Assembly (NCBI RefSeq): GCF_040783535.2
Contig: NZ_JBFONW020000001.1
Span: forward strand, 62,001 to 126,000
Source: Aestuariibius insulae
GTDB lineage: Bacteria > Pseudomonadota > Alphaproteobacteria > Rhodobacterales > Rhodobacteraceae
Length of the DNA stretch: 64,000 bases
Direction of reading: 5' to 3'
Made by a program: the position numbers and the translations under genes. The notes under the pieces are model-generated. The model searched no databases. It was given only the letters and a program-made list of their open reading frames with translations, and was not told the origin of the DNA. Of the stretch, positions 42,133 through 51,481 are shown piece after piece. Each line of letters starts with the position of its first letter. Within the stretch, counting starts at the first letter, position 1.

Positions 42133-43667
42133 TCGGCTGCCATCCGCGGTGTATCGAGCTGAACGTTTGCGTCTGGGATCAGGTTTGCCACGATTTCTGC
42201 GCTTGAGACTACGCCCGGAAGCCCTGCACCGGGATGCGTGCCTGCCCCCACCAGGTATAGACCGCGGGCCTCTTCGCTCAGGTTATGCGGGCGGAACCAA
42301 GCGCTTTGCAGGATACGCGGTTCGATGGAGAAACCGCAGCCATGGGGAGATAGGTAGCGGTCCTTGAAGTCTTGGGGCGTGAAGACAAGATCCGTCGAGA
42401 GGCGGTCCTGAAACCCGGGGATGATCTTTTCCAGCTCAGCCGCCACCTTTGATTTATAGGCCTCCAGCTTGATTTCCCAATCCACTGAATCCTTATGGGC
42501 GAGGTTCGGAACAGGACTGAGCGCATAGAATGTATCGTCTCCGGCAGGCGCGACAGACGGATCTGTGATCGACGGTCGATGAAGATAAAGGCTCATATCA
42601 TTAGCCAAGCGGCCGGTTATGAAGACATCTTTCAAAAGGCCTTCATACCGTGGCCCGTTGACGATTGTATGATGTCCAACATCCTGCCAGAGAGCGCGAC
42701 TATTCTTGGTCCCGAAATACCAGACAAAAAGCCCCATCGACCAGCGCTGCCGTTTGAGTTTTTCGGGGGTCCAGCGCCGCTTCTTCGTTTTCTTAAGCAG
42801 GCGGTCATAGGTGTGGCCTGCATCGGCATTGCTGATGACCAAGCGTGAGGCGAGCATCTCGCCGTCCTTCAGGCGGACCCCTCGAACAGAGCTGTTTTCA
42901 ACAAGGATCTCATCCGCTTCGACACCAAGCCGAAGCTCACCTCCCTGAGACTGGATAACCTTGACCATTGCATCGGCAATGGCCTGAACACCTCCCATTG
43001 CATAATGAACGCCGAACATCATCTCCAGATGACTGACGAGACCGTACATGGACGTCACATGCCTCGGGTCGCCGCCGATGAAAAGCGGATGAAACGACAG
43101 CGCCATACGAAGTCGTTCATCCCGTACTCGCGATCGGACGAGCCCTAGAATTGACTTGTCCGCACGGAGGCGCGCGAATTCCGGCAGGACACGAATGGTA
43201 TCGCTGAGGCGGTTCATCGGCTTGGCGACCATGCCTTCGAAACCAACGACATATCGGCGTTTGGCGTCCTTTAGGAATTTCCGGAACCCCTCGATGTCAC
43301 GCGGCGACAGGCGCTCGACCTCGGCTTCCATGTCGTGAGAGGCCCGGAACCGGGATCCGTCTGGCCATCGGACTTCATAGAACGGATCGAGAGGGCGAAG
43401 ATCGACATCCTTGGAAAACTCGCGACCGCAAGCTGTCCACAAGTTCTCAAAGACCGCCGGAACGGTCACGATTGTCGGACCAAGGTCGAACCTGTGTCCA
43501 TCCTGTGTGATCGAGGATCCGCGGCCGCCAGGACGGTCAAGGCGATCGAGTACCGTGACGCGATACCCCTTCGCCCCAAGGCGCATCGCTGCTGCAAGGC
43601 CGCCAAGGCCGGCGCCAATGACCAGCGCTTGATCAGATGTCTCTTTTGTCTGGGGAGTCGTCTGCAT
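42129..43667 (-). CDS. crtI: Phytoene desaturase CrtI
   Basis: 512 residues. FAD-binding N-terminus ALVIGAGLGGLAAAMRLGAK with LDRPGGRGSS, and C-terminal LYLVGAGTHPGAGLPGVVSS. It performs the sequential desaturations of phytoene to neurosporene or lycopene. The promoter faces crtA, and the gap has two PpsR-type sites. Confidence 0.96.
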   Translation of the reverse strand: MQTTPQTKETSDQALVIGAGLGGLAAAMRLGAKGYRVTVLDRLDRPGGRGSSITQDGHRFDLGPTIVTVPAVFENLWTACGREFSKDVDLRPLDPFYEVRWPDGSRFRASHDMEAEVERLSPRDIEGFRKFLKDAKRRYVVGFEGMVAKPMNRLSDTIRVLPEFARLRADKSILGLVRSRVRDERLRMALSFHPLFIGGDPRHVTSMYGLVSHLEMMFGVHYAMGGVQAIADAMVKVIQSQGGELRLGVEADEILVENSSVRGVRLKDGEMLASRLVISNADAGHTYDRLLKKTKKRRWTPEKLKRQRWSMGLFVWYFGTKNSRALWQDVGHHTIVNGPRYEGLLKDVFITGRLANDMSLYLHRPSITDPSVAPAGDDTFYALSPVPNLAHKDSVDWEIKLEAYKSKVAAELEKIIPGFQDRLSTDLVFTPQDFKDRYLSPHGCGFSIEPRILQSAWFRPHNLSEEARGLYLVGAGTHPGAGLPGVVSSAEIVANLIPDANVQLDTPRMAAE

Positions 43668-43683
43668 GATCTTAGGATAGGTC

Positions 43684-43701
43684 TGTCAACTATAGTTGAC
43701 A
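43684..43701. promoter_or_regulatory. PpsR/CrtJ site, crtI side
   Basis: TGTCAACTATAGTTGACA: TGT-N12-ACA and a perfect 18-base palindrome, 17 bases upstream of the crtI start. It is the strongest PpsR-type site in the window. Confidence 0.85.
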
Positions 43702-43835
43702 ATCTCTCAGTTGCTTGGCGGGAGATGAATCACTGAGATATTTACCCATCCCTTCAGCCCGCTTAGATCTAAGAGCTATTAGCTTATTTCTCCGGAAGAC
43801 GGCTTTGGGTCGCACTTTCCATATCAATCTGCATG

Positions 43836-43853
43836 TGTAAGCATAAGTTGACA
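43836..43853. promoter_or_regulatory. PpsR/CrtJ site, crtA side
   Basis: TGT-N12-ACA (TGTAAGCATAAGTTGACA), 14 bases upstream of the crtA ATG. With the palindrome at 43684 it brackets the crtI-crtA divergent promoter, an arrangement reported for crtI/crtA in Rhodobacter. Confidence 0.75.
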
Positions 43854-43866
43854 CTTAGGATACGGA

Positions 43867-44586
43867 ATGGGTCAGACCGTCAGCATCAGCTTCTTTCGCT
43901 TTGGATCGTTGCGTCACAGGCTTTGGGCTCTGTGGATGATGGGAGCGGCCCGTCTGTCCCTTTCGAGGCTGCCTGATCTCGGATTCTGGAAGCTTTGCGG
44001 AAGCGGCACGGGAGAAGGCTTCACACCGCTTCCGAACACTGCGGTCTATGCTGTGATCGCGACGTGGCCGAATGAAAGTGTCGCGCGAGCGAGAATTTTG
44101 GAAAGCAGGGTCTTTGAACGCTATCGTACGAAGGCTGCCGAGACCTGGACTGTGTTTTTGGCACCCCTCTCATCGCGTGGCGAATGGTCGGGCAGCCAGC
44201 CGTTCGTGCCCGCCGGTGCGGATCAGGCCTCAGAGAAAGACGAGCGACACAGGCCTATGGCTGCTCTTACACGAGCCACCATCCGACCCAGTATCCTGAT
44301 GAGGTTCTGGCGCCGCGTTCCCGACATCTCAAGCGCTATCGGTCAAGACCGAAACGTCGCATTCAAAATCGGCCTCGGAGAAGTGCCATGGCTTCATCAA
44401 GTCACATTCTCCATCTGGCCAGACGCACTTAAGATGGCTCAATTCGCCCGGACAGGCGCTCATGCCGAGGCAATCCAGGCGGTGCGATCAGAGGGCTGGT
44501 TCCGCGAAGAGCTTTACGCCCGGTTCGAAGTTACGTCCGACGTTGGAACATGGGACGGGTCATCGCCTTTGGAGGTCCTGAAATGA
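43867..44586 (+). CDS. crtA: Spheroidene monooxygenase CrtA
   Basis: 239 residues. Blocks ISFFRFGSLRHRLWALWMMG, GSGTGEGFTPLPNTAVYAVI, FLAPLSSRGEWSGSQPF and ATIRPSILMRFWRRVPDIS are characteristic of CrtA, which introduces the keto group of spheroidenone with oxygen. Its stop overlaps the bchI start by four bases, so crtA and bchIDO form one unit. Confidence 0.95.
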   Translation: MGQTVSISFFRFGSLRHRLWALWMMGAARLSLSRLPDLGFWKLCGSGTGEGFTPLPNTAVYAVIATWPNESVARARILESRVFERYRTKAAETWTVFLAPLSSRGEWSGSQPFVPAGADQASEKDERHRPMAALTRATIRPSILMRFWRRVPDISSAIGQDRNVAFKIGLGEVPWLHQVTFSIWPDALKMAQFARTGAHAEAIQAVRSEGWFREELYARFEVTSDVGTWDGSSPLEVLK

Positions 44587-45590
44587 AAGATTCTTTCCCG
44601 TTCTCGGCCATTGTCGGTCAGGAAGAGATGAAACGCGCCGTTATTCTGACGGCGATCGATCCGTCGATCGGCGGTGTTCTGGTCTTCGGCGATCGCGGGA
44701 CCGGAAAATCGACAGCTGTGAGAGCGTTGGCTGCGCTTCTGCCGAAGATCGAAGCTGTCGAGGGATGTCCTGTGAATAGCGAGACGCCAAAGCAGGTGCC
44801 GGACTGGTCGGGGATCGCGACGAAGAAGACGATTAGGAAGCTGACCCCTGTGGTCGATCTCCCGCTAGGTGTCACCGAAGATCGTGTAACGGGGGCCCTG
44901 GATATCGAACGCGCGCTGACTAGCGGGGAGAAAGTGTTCCAGCCCGGGCTTCTGGCGCAGGCAAACAGGGGATACCTTTATATCGACGAGGTAAATCTGC
45001 TGGAGGATCATATCGTCGATCTTCTCTTGGACGTTGCGCAATCCGGAGAAAACGTCGTCGAACGTGACGGGTTGTCTATTCGGCATCCAGCCCGCTTTGT
45101 CCTGGTCGGGTCAGGAAATCCTGAAGAAGGCGATCTTCGCCCGCAGTTGTTGGATCGGTTCGGCCTGTCGGTCGAGGTCAAATCGCCGACGCAAACGGCG
45201 GATCGCGTCGAGGTCATCAAACGACGTGATGCCTATGACAACGATCATGCCGCATTCATGCTGCGCTGGCAGGCGGAAGATGCCGCGATCCGAGACCGGA
45301 TCGAGCGGGCAAGGCGAACGTTGAAGACGTTGAAAGTGTCGGACGAAATTCTGACAGATATCGCGGAGCTTTGCCTTGCGCTTGGCTCTGATGGCCTAAG
45401 GGGAGAGCTGACGCTTCTCAAAGCGGCGCGAGCCTTCGCCGCATGGCGAGATGACACCGCACTGGCACGACCGCATATTCGGGAAATTGCCTCCATCGCC
45501 TTAGGCCATCGACTAAGGCGCGATCCTTTGGACGAGGCCACTGGAGCAACACGCGTGGCGCGGGTCGTTGAAGATGTCCTTAGCGCCTGA
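44583..45590 (+). CDS. bchI: Magnesium chelatase subunit BchI
   Basis: 335 residues, AAA+ ATPase. Walker A VFGDRGTGKSTAVRALAALL (about 31-50), Walker B GYLYIDEVNLLEDHIVDLLL, sensor SGNPEEGDLRPQLLDRFGLS. With BchD it powers Mg2+ insertion by BchH, whose gene is not in the window. ATG at 44583 overlaps crtA; the stop overlaps bchD by 17 bases. Confidence 0.96.
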   Translation: MKDSFPFSAIVGQEEMKRAVILTAIDPSIGGVLVFGDRGTGKSTAVRALAALLPKIEAVEGCPVNSETPKQVPDWSGIATKKTIRKLTPVVDLPLGVTEDRVTGALDIERALTSGEKVFQPGLLAQANRGYLYIDEVNLLEDHIVDLLLDVAQSGENVVERDGLSIRHPARFVLVGSGNPEEGDLRPQLLDRFGLSVEVKSPTQTADRVEVIKRRDAYDNDHAAFMLRWQAEDAAIRDRIERARRTLKTLKVSDEILTDIAELCLALGSDGLRGELTLLKAARAFAAWRDDTALARPHIREIASIALGHRLRRDPLDEATGATRVARVVEDVLSA

Positions 45591-47214
45591 TCCTGGTCTT
45601 TCCGATAAAGGGCGCGATCTTGCGATCGCGTTGGCTGTTCTTCGTGCCAGGCCTGCGAGCCTTGGCGGTTTACATATCGTCGCAAGACATGGCGCCCCAA
45701 GGTCGAGAGCCGAAGAAGCCATTCGTGACACTTTTCCCGACCAGCAACGCCTTCACCCTGAAACCGAGGACGCAACACTTTTCGGTGCCGTCGATTTGGT
45801 AGCCGCGCTCGGCGGCGATAGCACGTCGCGAACCTTAGGCCTTCTAAAAAGGGGCCGCCCATTGATCATCCCGAACGCAGAGCGGATCCGGCCCGGTCTG
45901 GCGGGGCGTGTTGCACAATATATCGATACGGGAGCGCAGCAGCCTGTATTCGCCATGGATGAAAGCCTCGACGAGGGAGGTATGCTGCCGACAGCTCTTT
46001 CGGACCGGCTCGCGTTCAAGATCGATCTGACGGGTGTCCAAGCAAGCGCGTTTCACGTACCAGTCATTGCCCCCGGGTCGAATTGCCTTCCGCCACTTAT
46101 CGACGATCTGGCCAACTGTGTTGCAGAGACTTGCAGCACGCTGGGCATCTTGAATCCACGATCGGGTCTTCAGGCAGTGCAGACAGCGCGAATGCATGCA
46201 GCCCTGTTCTCGCGAAATATCGTGACAGACGAAGATCTTCTTGTGGCAGTTCGTCTTGTCCTCGCCCACCGCGCGACTCGAGTGCCGGAGCCAACACAAG
46301 AGAATCCGCCTCAGGAGAGCGAAAACAGCGAGCCATCATCAGATAACACGAGCACTAGCATACCCGAAGACCTTCTTCTCGACGCTGTGGCGTCGAGCCT
46401 TCCCGCCGGATTATTGGAGCAGCTCAAAAGCAGGACAGCTCGCGCTGCGAAGGGATCCGGTTCAGGCGCGCGCCAGAAAGGCAACCGTCGCGGCCGGCCC
46501 CTACCGTCAAGACCAGGTCGGTTAAGCGGTGCGCGGTCGATCGACATCCCAGCGACACTCAGGGCCGCCGCCCCTTGGCAAAAGATGCGGGGGCAAGGGG
46601 AGCGGGTCAGGATCTTCCCCTCCGATATTCGGCTCAAACGATACGAAAGCTTGTCCGATCGGTTGCTGATCTTCGTCGTGGATGCCTCCGGCTCTGCCGC
46701 TATTTCCCGGCTGGGAGAAGCAAAGGGCGCCGTAGAGCTTCTGCTGTCGCAGGCCTATGCCCGCCGTGATCACGTCTCACTCATCGCTTTCAGGGCGGAT
46801 GACGCAGAGACACTGCTTCCTCCAACCCGGTCTCTGGTGCGCACAAAGAGAAAGCTGGCTGACCTACCGGGTGGTGGTGGAACTCCACTGGCCTCTGGTC
46901 TGCGGGACGCCTTAGGTCTAGCGCTCAGATCGCGTCAGCAAGGCATGACACCTACGGTCGTACTTCTGACGGATGGTCGTCCGAACATCAGGCTCGACGG
47001 AACTGCTGACAGGGTCGGAGCGAGCCGAGATGCACAAACGCTCGCGTCGCAAATCAAGGCGCACCAAATCGAGGCAATCGTGATCGACACAGGCAAACGC
47101 GCGAGCAGATCTCTTGAGGAGCTTTCCACATCGATGAACGCGATCTATCTACCGATGCCGCGCGCCGACGCGAGCCGCCTGTCCGAAGCCGTCACATCTA
47201 CGACAAGCGTTTGA
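45574..47214 (+). CDS. bchD: Magnesium chelatase subunit BchD
   Basis: 546 residues. The N-terminal half is an AAA+-like domain lacking a good Walker A; the middle has an acidic/proline-rich linker (PTQENPPQESENSEPSSDN); the C-terminal part is an integrin-I/VWA domain with a MIDAS motif in IFVVDASGSAAISRLGEAKG and VLLTDGRPNIRL. It is shorter than plant ChlD but typical for Rhodobacter. The ATG at 45574 is taken; a TTG at 45568 is possible. Confidence 0.95.
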   Translation: MSLAPDPGLSDKGRDLAIALAVLRARPASLGGLHIVARHGAPRSRAEEAIRDTFPDQQRLHPETEDATLFGAVDLVAALGGDSTSRTLGLLKRGRPLIIPNAERIRPGLAGRVAQYIDTGAQQPVFAMDESLDEGGMLPTALSDRLAFKIDLTGVQASAFHVPVIAPGSNCLPPLIDDLANCVAETCSTLGILNPRSGLQAVQTARMHAALFSRNIVTDEDLLVAVRLVLAHRATRVPEPTQENPPQESENSEPSSDNTSTSIPEDLLLDAVASSLPAGLLEQLKSRTARAAKGSGSGARQKGNRRGRPLPSRPGRLSGARSIDIPATLRAAAPWQKMRGQGERVRIFPSDIRLKRYESLSDRLLIFVVDASGSAAISRLGEAKGAVELLLSQAYARRDHVSLIAFRADDAETLLPPTRSLVRTKRKLADLPGGGGTPLASGLRDALGLALRSRQQGMTPTVVLLTDGRPNIRLDGTADRVGASRDAQTLASQIKAHQIEAIVIDTGKRASRSLEELSTSMNAIYLPMPRADASRLSEAVTSTTSV

Positions 47215-47215
47215 T

Positions 47216-48061
47216 ATGCGCTGGCCCGGGGATGCTGCCGATTGGCCAATGGCAGAGTATTCCAGGTTTGTAGATAGCGCGCCTCACCGCTGGCACGTGC
47301 AAGAAGCGGGCGAAGGCCCGGTTACCCTTCTGTTGCACGGCGCAGGAGGAGCAACGCAAAGCTGGCGAGGCCTTTTTCCGATCCTGAAGCAGACAAGACG
47401 CGTCATAGCAATTGATCTTCCGGGACAGGGTTTCACACGGCTTGGAAACAGGCAGAGATGCGGTCTCGCCAACATGGCGACTGACATTGAGGCTCTTTGT
47501 CAGCAAGAGAATTGGACACCCAACCTGATCGTCGGACACTCGGCCGGAGCGGCGCTTGCCCTGCAAATGACGCTCAACGCACCGAGCACTCAGGTCGTTG
47601 GGATCAATGCCGCCCTTGGAAAATTTGAAGGGGTTGCTGGTTGGCTTTTTCCTGCATTGGCCAAGGTCCTGGCTCTTACTCCATTTATCCCCGATCTCTT
47701 TGCATCGACAGCATCGTCGCCCACAGCGATCCGACGCCTTATCGAGGGGACGGGATCCGATATCGACCGAGCAGGACTGGACTTGTACCGACGGCTGATT
47801 ACGAACAGAGATCATGTCGATGCGACGCTGACGATGATGGCGCAATGGGATCTCACGCCACTCCTCCGAACTCTGCCGAAGCACCGAGGGAAGGTCACAC
47901 TCATCGCTGGGGCGAACGACAAGACAGTGCCACCACAGGTGTCGAAACAGGCATCCGAGAAGCTCGCTGGGTCAAGTTTTCACCTCCTAGACGGGGTGGG
48001 GCATCTGGCGCACGAAGAAGATCCGTCGCGTGTTGCACAGATCATAGAAGACGAGAGCTAG
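47216..48061 (+). CDS. bchO: BchO, alpha/beta hydrolase of magnesium chelatase operon
   Basis: 281 residues, alpha/beta hydrolase. Nucleophile elbow LIVGHSAGAALALQ, oxyanion strand VTLLLHGAGGATQSWRGLFP and a C-terminal histidine in LLDGVGHLAHEEDPSRVAQI. It always follows bchID in Rhodobacter-type clusters, and its biochemical role in Mg-porphyrin synthesis is unsettled. It starts one base after the bchD stop. Confidence 0.92.
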   Translation: MRWPGDAADWPMAEYSRFVDSAPHRWHVQEAGEGPVTLLLHGAGGATQSWRGLFPILKQTRRVIAIDLPGQGFTRLGNRQRCGLANMATDIEALCQQENWTPNLIVGHSAGAALALQMTLNAPSTQVVGINAALGKFEGVAGWLFPALAKVLALTPFIPDLFASTASSPTAIRRLIEGTGSDIDRAGLDLYRRLITNRDHVDATLTMMAQWDLTPLLRTLPKHRGKVTLIAGANDKTVPPQVSKQASEKLAGSSFHLLDGVGHLAHEEDPSRVAQIIEDES

Positions 48062-48645
48062 CGAAGACGCTTCAGATAGACATAATACGCGCCGCCTCCA
48101 CCGTGACGTTGATGGGCCTCGCGCACCTCGAGAACGACATTCCTCAATGGGGCCATTCTGAGCCATTCGGGTACGTACCGTCTGAGAATTCCTCGGTGAG
48201 CAGAAAAGACGCTCCCCGTATCCCGCTCTGTTCGACCCTTTCCGGTAATCACAAGAACCAGTCGAGACCCCGCCGCATACTCCGAGAGGATGAAAGATTG
48301 CAGGGCGGGCTGTGCCTCGCTCAGTGTCATACCGTGTAGATCTATCCTACCGTCAGGATTTAGTTTTCCTCTGGAGAGGCGCTTGTAGGCCTTCTTATCC
48401 ATCTGAATTTCAGGGGCTTCCGATGATCTGAGATTGGGCCAGGCTGTACCGGTCTTGGAAGTCCGTGATCCGATCTCGAACGGCTTTATTTGGATCGCCT
48501 TCTCATCTGACCTCACCTCTCGCCCTGGAGAGACAGTTTTTGGTTCAGAGATTGGAAACCCATTCCGCTCCAGCGGAACGGTCTTGCGCGCAATCTGATC
48601 CCATAGGCGCTTGTCCTCGGCGCTTAATCGTCGAGACTTCTTCAC
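48058..48645 (-). CDS. Smr-domain protein (MutS2-type nuclease domain)
   Basis: 195 residues. The first ~90 are basic and low-complexity; the C-terminal ~95 are an Smr domain with IDLHGMTLSEAQPALQSFIL, LVLVITGKGR and the helix PLRNVVLEVREAHQRHGGGG. Smr domains nick DNA or RNA. It overlaps mltA by four bases and converges on bchO with a four-base overlap, which marks the sharp edge of the photosynthesis cluster. Confidence 0.9.
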   Translation of the reverse strand: MKKSRRLSAEDKRLWDQIARKTVPLERNGFPISEPKTVSPGREVRSDEKAIQIKPFEIGSRTSKTGTAWPNLRSSEAPEIQMDKKAYKRLSRGKLNPDGRIDLHGMTLSEAQPALQSFILSEYAAGSRLVLVITGKGRTERDTGSVFSAHRGILRRYVPEWLRMAPLRNVVLEVREAHQRHGGGGAYYVYLKRLR

Positions 48646-49664
48646 TGGCGAAGCCGCTGTCTCATGGCAAAGACCCGGTCTCGCGGAAGAAGAACGACCA
48701 TTCGTCCGGGATCGCGGATGCGCCCAGCGGCCCGGCCTGCTTGGTCGCCAGTTCCAAAGAAGATGTCGGCCCGCTGCGCCCCCTTAATCGCTGATCCGGT
48801 ATCTTGTGCGATCATGAGGCGCCGCATGGGGGTCACGCCTTCCTTTTCGATCCAAACGGGCGCACCCAAAGGCGTAAGATCCGGATCGACCGCGATCGTC
48901 CGACCTGCTGTCACGGACCGGTTCATCGCGCCGATCGGTCCCTTCTCAGGCGGAACTTCATTCACCGGCCGAAAGAAGACAAAGCTGTCGTTCACACGTA
49001 GAAGGTCCGTCCCCTCTATGCCATTCTCGCGGACCCAGGACCGGATACGGCCAGCAGACGCTTCGTGTGGCTGAAGCTTTCCAAGACGGATCAACTCTTG
49101 GCCTACGGACGAGTAAGGATGGCCGTTCGATCCGCCGTAGCCCACGCGCCGGACCGTACCGTCGGGTAGACGAATACGGCCCGATCCTTGGATCTGCAGA
49201 AAAAAGAGATCTACCGGGTCCACCAGCCAGGCAAGCTCAAGCCCGCGATCCTCCAGCACGCCGCCATATTCTATTTCCCGTCGAGTCAGCCAAGGCATAC
49301 CTCGTTCGATATCAGGCGGCATGGCATAAAGCGGATAAAGATACCTACCACCTCGCTCAAGCGATCCTTCAATCTCCGGCTCGAAATACCCGGTGAAGAG
49401 CATGTCGGTTCCGTCTTCGATGAAAAGTGGAAGAAAATGCTCCTCGAAAAAAGGTCTCGCTTTAGGCCCCCGCTTGGCCAGATCGCACAGCTTGCGCCAA
49501 TCGTCATCTTGCTGAATGCCGCACGTTTCCGTGAAGACGGCTAAAGCTTCGGTGTGATCGTCATTGGGCCAGCCGTAAAGGTCCGAGAAGTCGAGTTGTG
49601 TGATCCGGATGTCTGCCATGGCCATAGTCCCGAGGCACACCACCAGGACAGAGAGCCACTTCAT
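48642..49664 (-). CDS. mltA: Membrane-bound lytic murein transglycosylase A (MltA)
   Basis: 340 residues with a signal sequence (1-17) that has no lipoprotein cysteine. MltA domain GYFEPEIEGSLERGGRYLYP, DPVDLFFLQIQGSGRIRLPD, then a C-terminal 3D domain with the aspartates in IAQDTGSAIKGAQRADIFFG. It cleaves peptidoglycan strands in the periplasm. It overlaps the Tim44-like gene by four bases. Confidence 0.93.
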   Translation of the reverse strand: MKWLSVLVVCLGTMAMADIRITQLDFSDLYGWPNDDHTEALAVFTETCGIQQDDDWRKLCDLAKRGPKARPFFEEHFLPLFIEDGTDMLFTGYFEPEIEGSLERGGRYLYPLYAMPPDIERGMPWLTRREIEYGGVLEDRGLELAWLVDPVDLFFLQIQGSGRIRLPDGTVRRVGYGGSNGHPYSSVGQELIRLGKLQPHEASAGRIRSWVRENGIEGTDLLRVNDSFVFFRPVNEVPPEKGPIGAMNRSVTAGRTIAVDPDLTPLGAPVWIEKEGVTPMRRLMIAQDTGSAIKGAQRADIFFGTGDQAGRAAGRIRDPGRMVVLLPRDRVFAMRQRLRQ

Positions 49665-50320
49665 TCGGCAGTGGCGACCAGTGTCCAGTTCGGATCGTCT
49701 GATCCCATCGCGCGGGCAAAGGTCCAGACGTCGCGTTGGCGCTTGATCTCAGTTTCACTGCCTTCGATGATATCACCGCCTCGATCCCGGACAATGCTGG
49801 TCATCTCACCAATGAAACGCATCGTGATCTCGCCTGTTTTCGTATCAGGCTCGAACGTCGCTTCTTTCAAGGCAACATCGCTTACACCGATGAACGTCGC
49901 CTCAATGGTGAGGCCTTCACGTTCGCGCTGTTCCACGACTTGGGCAAAGGATTCGTACACTTCGTCCGAAAGGAACTCCTTGATTTCGGACAGATTTCCT
50001 TTCTCGAACGCCATGAGGATTATCTCGTAAGCCCCGCGCGCGCCGCTCAGGAACTCGCTCACATTGAAAGTGGGTTCCGCGGCCTTCATCGACATCAGAG
50101 CCTTAGCGGATTCGCTGTTCTCCGGCACATGATCGATGATGTCGTGATCCGGGCCACCTTCGATCACCTCAAACTCCCGCCGGCGTGGTCGCGTGTCTCG
50201 CTCCACCGGGAGGGGCGGTTTTTCGAAGCCTTCCCGTGTCCCAAGAACACTCCGAAGCCGCAGAATCAGGAATACGGCAATTCCTGCAAGGACTAGCAGC
50301 TGAAGGATAGGAGAGTTCAT
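49661..50320 (-). CDS. Tim44-like domain membrane protein
   Basis: 219 residues. One N-terminal membrane helix (about 6-25), a charged linker (LPVERDTRPRRREFEVIEGG), and a Tim44-like C-terminal domain (about 85-219) with FLSGARGAYEIILMAFEKGN and the DVWTFARAMGSDDPNWTLVA ending. The domain resembles mitochondrial Tim44 and alphaproteobacterial TimA. It is divergent from fxsA and secB, which fits a membrane-proteostasis neighbourhood. Confidence 0.88.
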   Translation of the reverse strand: MNSPILQLLVLAGIAVFLILRLRSVLGTREGFEKPPLPVERDTRPRRREFEVIEGGPDHDIIDHVPENSESAKALMSMKAAEPTFNVSEFLSGARGAYEIILMAFEKGNLSEIKEFLSDEVYESFAQVVEQREREGLTIEATFIGVSDVALKEATFEPDTKTGEITMRFIGEMTSIVRDRGGDIIEGSETEIKRQRDVWTFARAMGSDDPNWTLVATAE

Positions 50321-50425
50321 GGACGGGCTCTTTCAACTCGGGCTATAGAAACGGTGCGTTATAATCTTATCTAGGACGTGCAACAGGCCACGTCCACCGG
50401 CCAGCAGAGGCAACTGGAGCCCGGC

Positions 50426-50902
50426 ATGCCGCTTTTGATCCTTTTTATCGCGATACCGATCCTCGAGATCTTCCTCTTTCTGCAGGTTGGATCTCTGATC
50501 GGAACGGGCTGGACGCTCCTTATTGTCGTGCTGACTGCAGTTCTCGGGACCTATCTGGTGCGAAGTCAGGGACGCCAGGCTCTAACGGCCCTTCGCAGAT
50601 CAATGTCCGAATTCTCCGACCCATCCAGACCGCTTGTGACAGGAGCGATGGTTCTTGTCGCCGGGGCTCTTCTGCTGACACCTGGATTCTTTACCGACAC
50701 GGTCGGCCTCGCTCTTTTGACACCGTTGGTTCAGCGCAAGCTCTTCGAGACGTTGCGAAATCGCATTCAAGTCTTCGAGGCGGGGGCGGCAGAAAGACCC
50801 AGACCAGCGTCTCGTGACGACGGCGTCATCGACGGCGAATTTACCGAAGTCCCGCCAGAGCAAAAACCAACTCATCGTCCCTCCGGCTGGACACGCCATT
50901 GA
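50426..50902 (+). CDS. fxsA: FxsA family membrane protein
   Basis: 158 residues with about four hydrophobic segments in the first ~115 (PLLILFIAIPILEIFLFLQV, TLLIVVLTAVLGTYLVRSQG, then TPGFFTDTVGLALLTPLVQR) and a hydrophilic C-tail. FxsA is an inner-membrane protein that affects phage F exclusion by PifA in E. coli; its normal role is uncertain. The ATG at 50426 is preferred over an earlier in-frame start with a hydrophilic leader. Followed by secB 54 bases later. Confidence 0.9.
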   Translation: MPLLILFIAIPILEIFLFLQVGSLIGTGWTLLIVVLTAVLGTYLVRSQGRQALTALRRSMSEFSDPSRPLVTGAMVLVAGALLLTPGFFTDTVGLALLTPLVQRKLFETLRNRIQVFEAGAAERPRPASRDDGVIDGEFTEVPPEQKPTHRPSGWTRH

Positions 50903-50956
50903 AGAGGCCCCGGTCGCTCTGTTAACAGGGCGCGAAATCATTTCTGGAGCATCCCG

Positions 50957-51481
50957 ATGGCCGAGAACGGCAGCGACACCCCACCACAGGCACCGAATGG
51001 AACCACTGATCCGCAGCAGGTTCAGCAGGTAGAGATCCGTCAGCGTATTCTCGCGCAATATACGCGTGACATGTCGTTTGAAAACGTCATGGCCCAGAAA
51101 GGCGTCACCGGTGAAGTTACTCCCGAGATCCAGGTTCAGGTGAAGCTCGACGCCCGCAAACGCGGTGCCGACAATCAATATGAAGTCATCATCAAGCTGA
51201 CCGTCTCATCGAAAGCAAAGGACAAGGGCGATCAACTCTTCCTGCTTGAGATCGAGTATGCTGGCATATTCATGATCGAAGGTCTGCCAGAAGCGCAGCT
51301 TCACCCCTATCTTCTGATTGAGTGTCCGCGCCTTCTTTTCCCGTATCTCCGCAGGATCGTAAGCGATCTCACGCGCGACGGTGGCTTCCCTCCCTTCAAT
51401 CTCGAGCCGATCGACTTCCTTGCGCTATATCGCCAGGAAATCGCGCGTCGAACCGAAGAGCAGAAGGTCGCGGAAGTCTAA
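50957..51481 (+). CDS. secB: Protein-export chaperone SecB
   Basis: 174 residues: VEIRQRILAQYTRDMSFENV, IQVQVKLDARKRGADNQYEV, then FLLEIEYAGIFMIEGLPEAQ, CPRLLFPYLRRIVSDLTRDG and GFPPFNLEPIDFLALYRQEI. SecB holds precursors unfolded for SecA. Convergent with dnaQ, overlapping by four bases. secB near dnaQ, coaE, aroE and maf is a conserved alphaproteobacterial origin-side order. Confidence 0.96.
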   Translation: MAENGSDTPPQAPNGTTDPQQVQQVEIRQRILAQYTRDMSFENVMAQKGVTGEVTPEIQVQVKLDARKRGADNQYEVIIKLTVSSKAKDKGDQLFLLEIEYAGIFMIEGLPEAQLHPYLLIECPRLLFPYLRRIVSDLTRDGGFPPFNLEPIDFLALYRQEIARRTEEQKVAEV

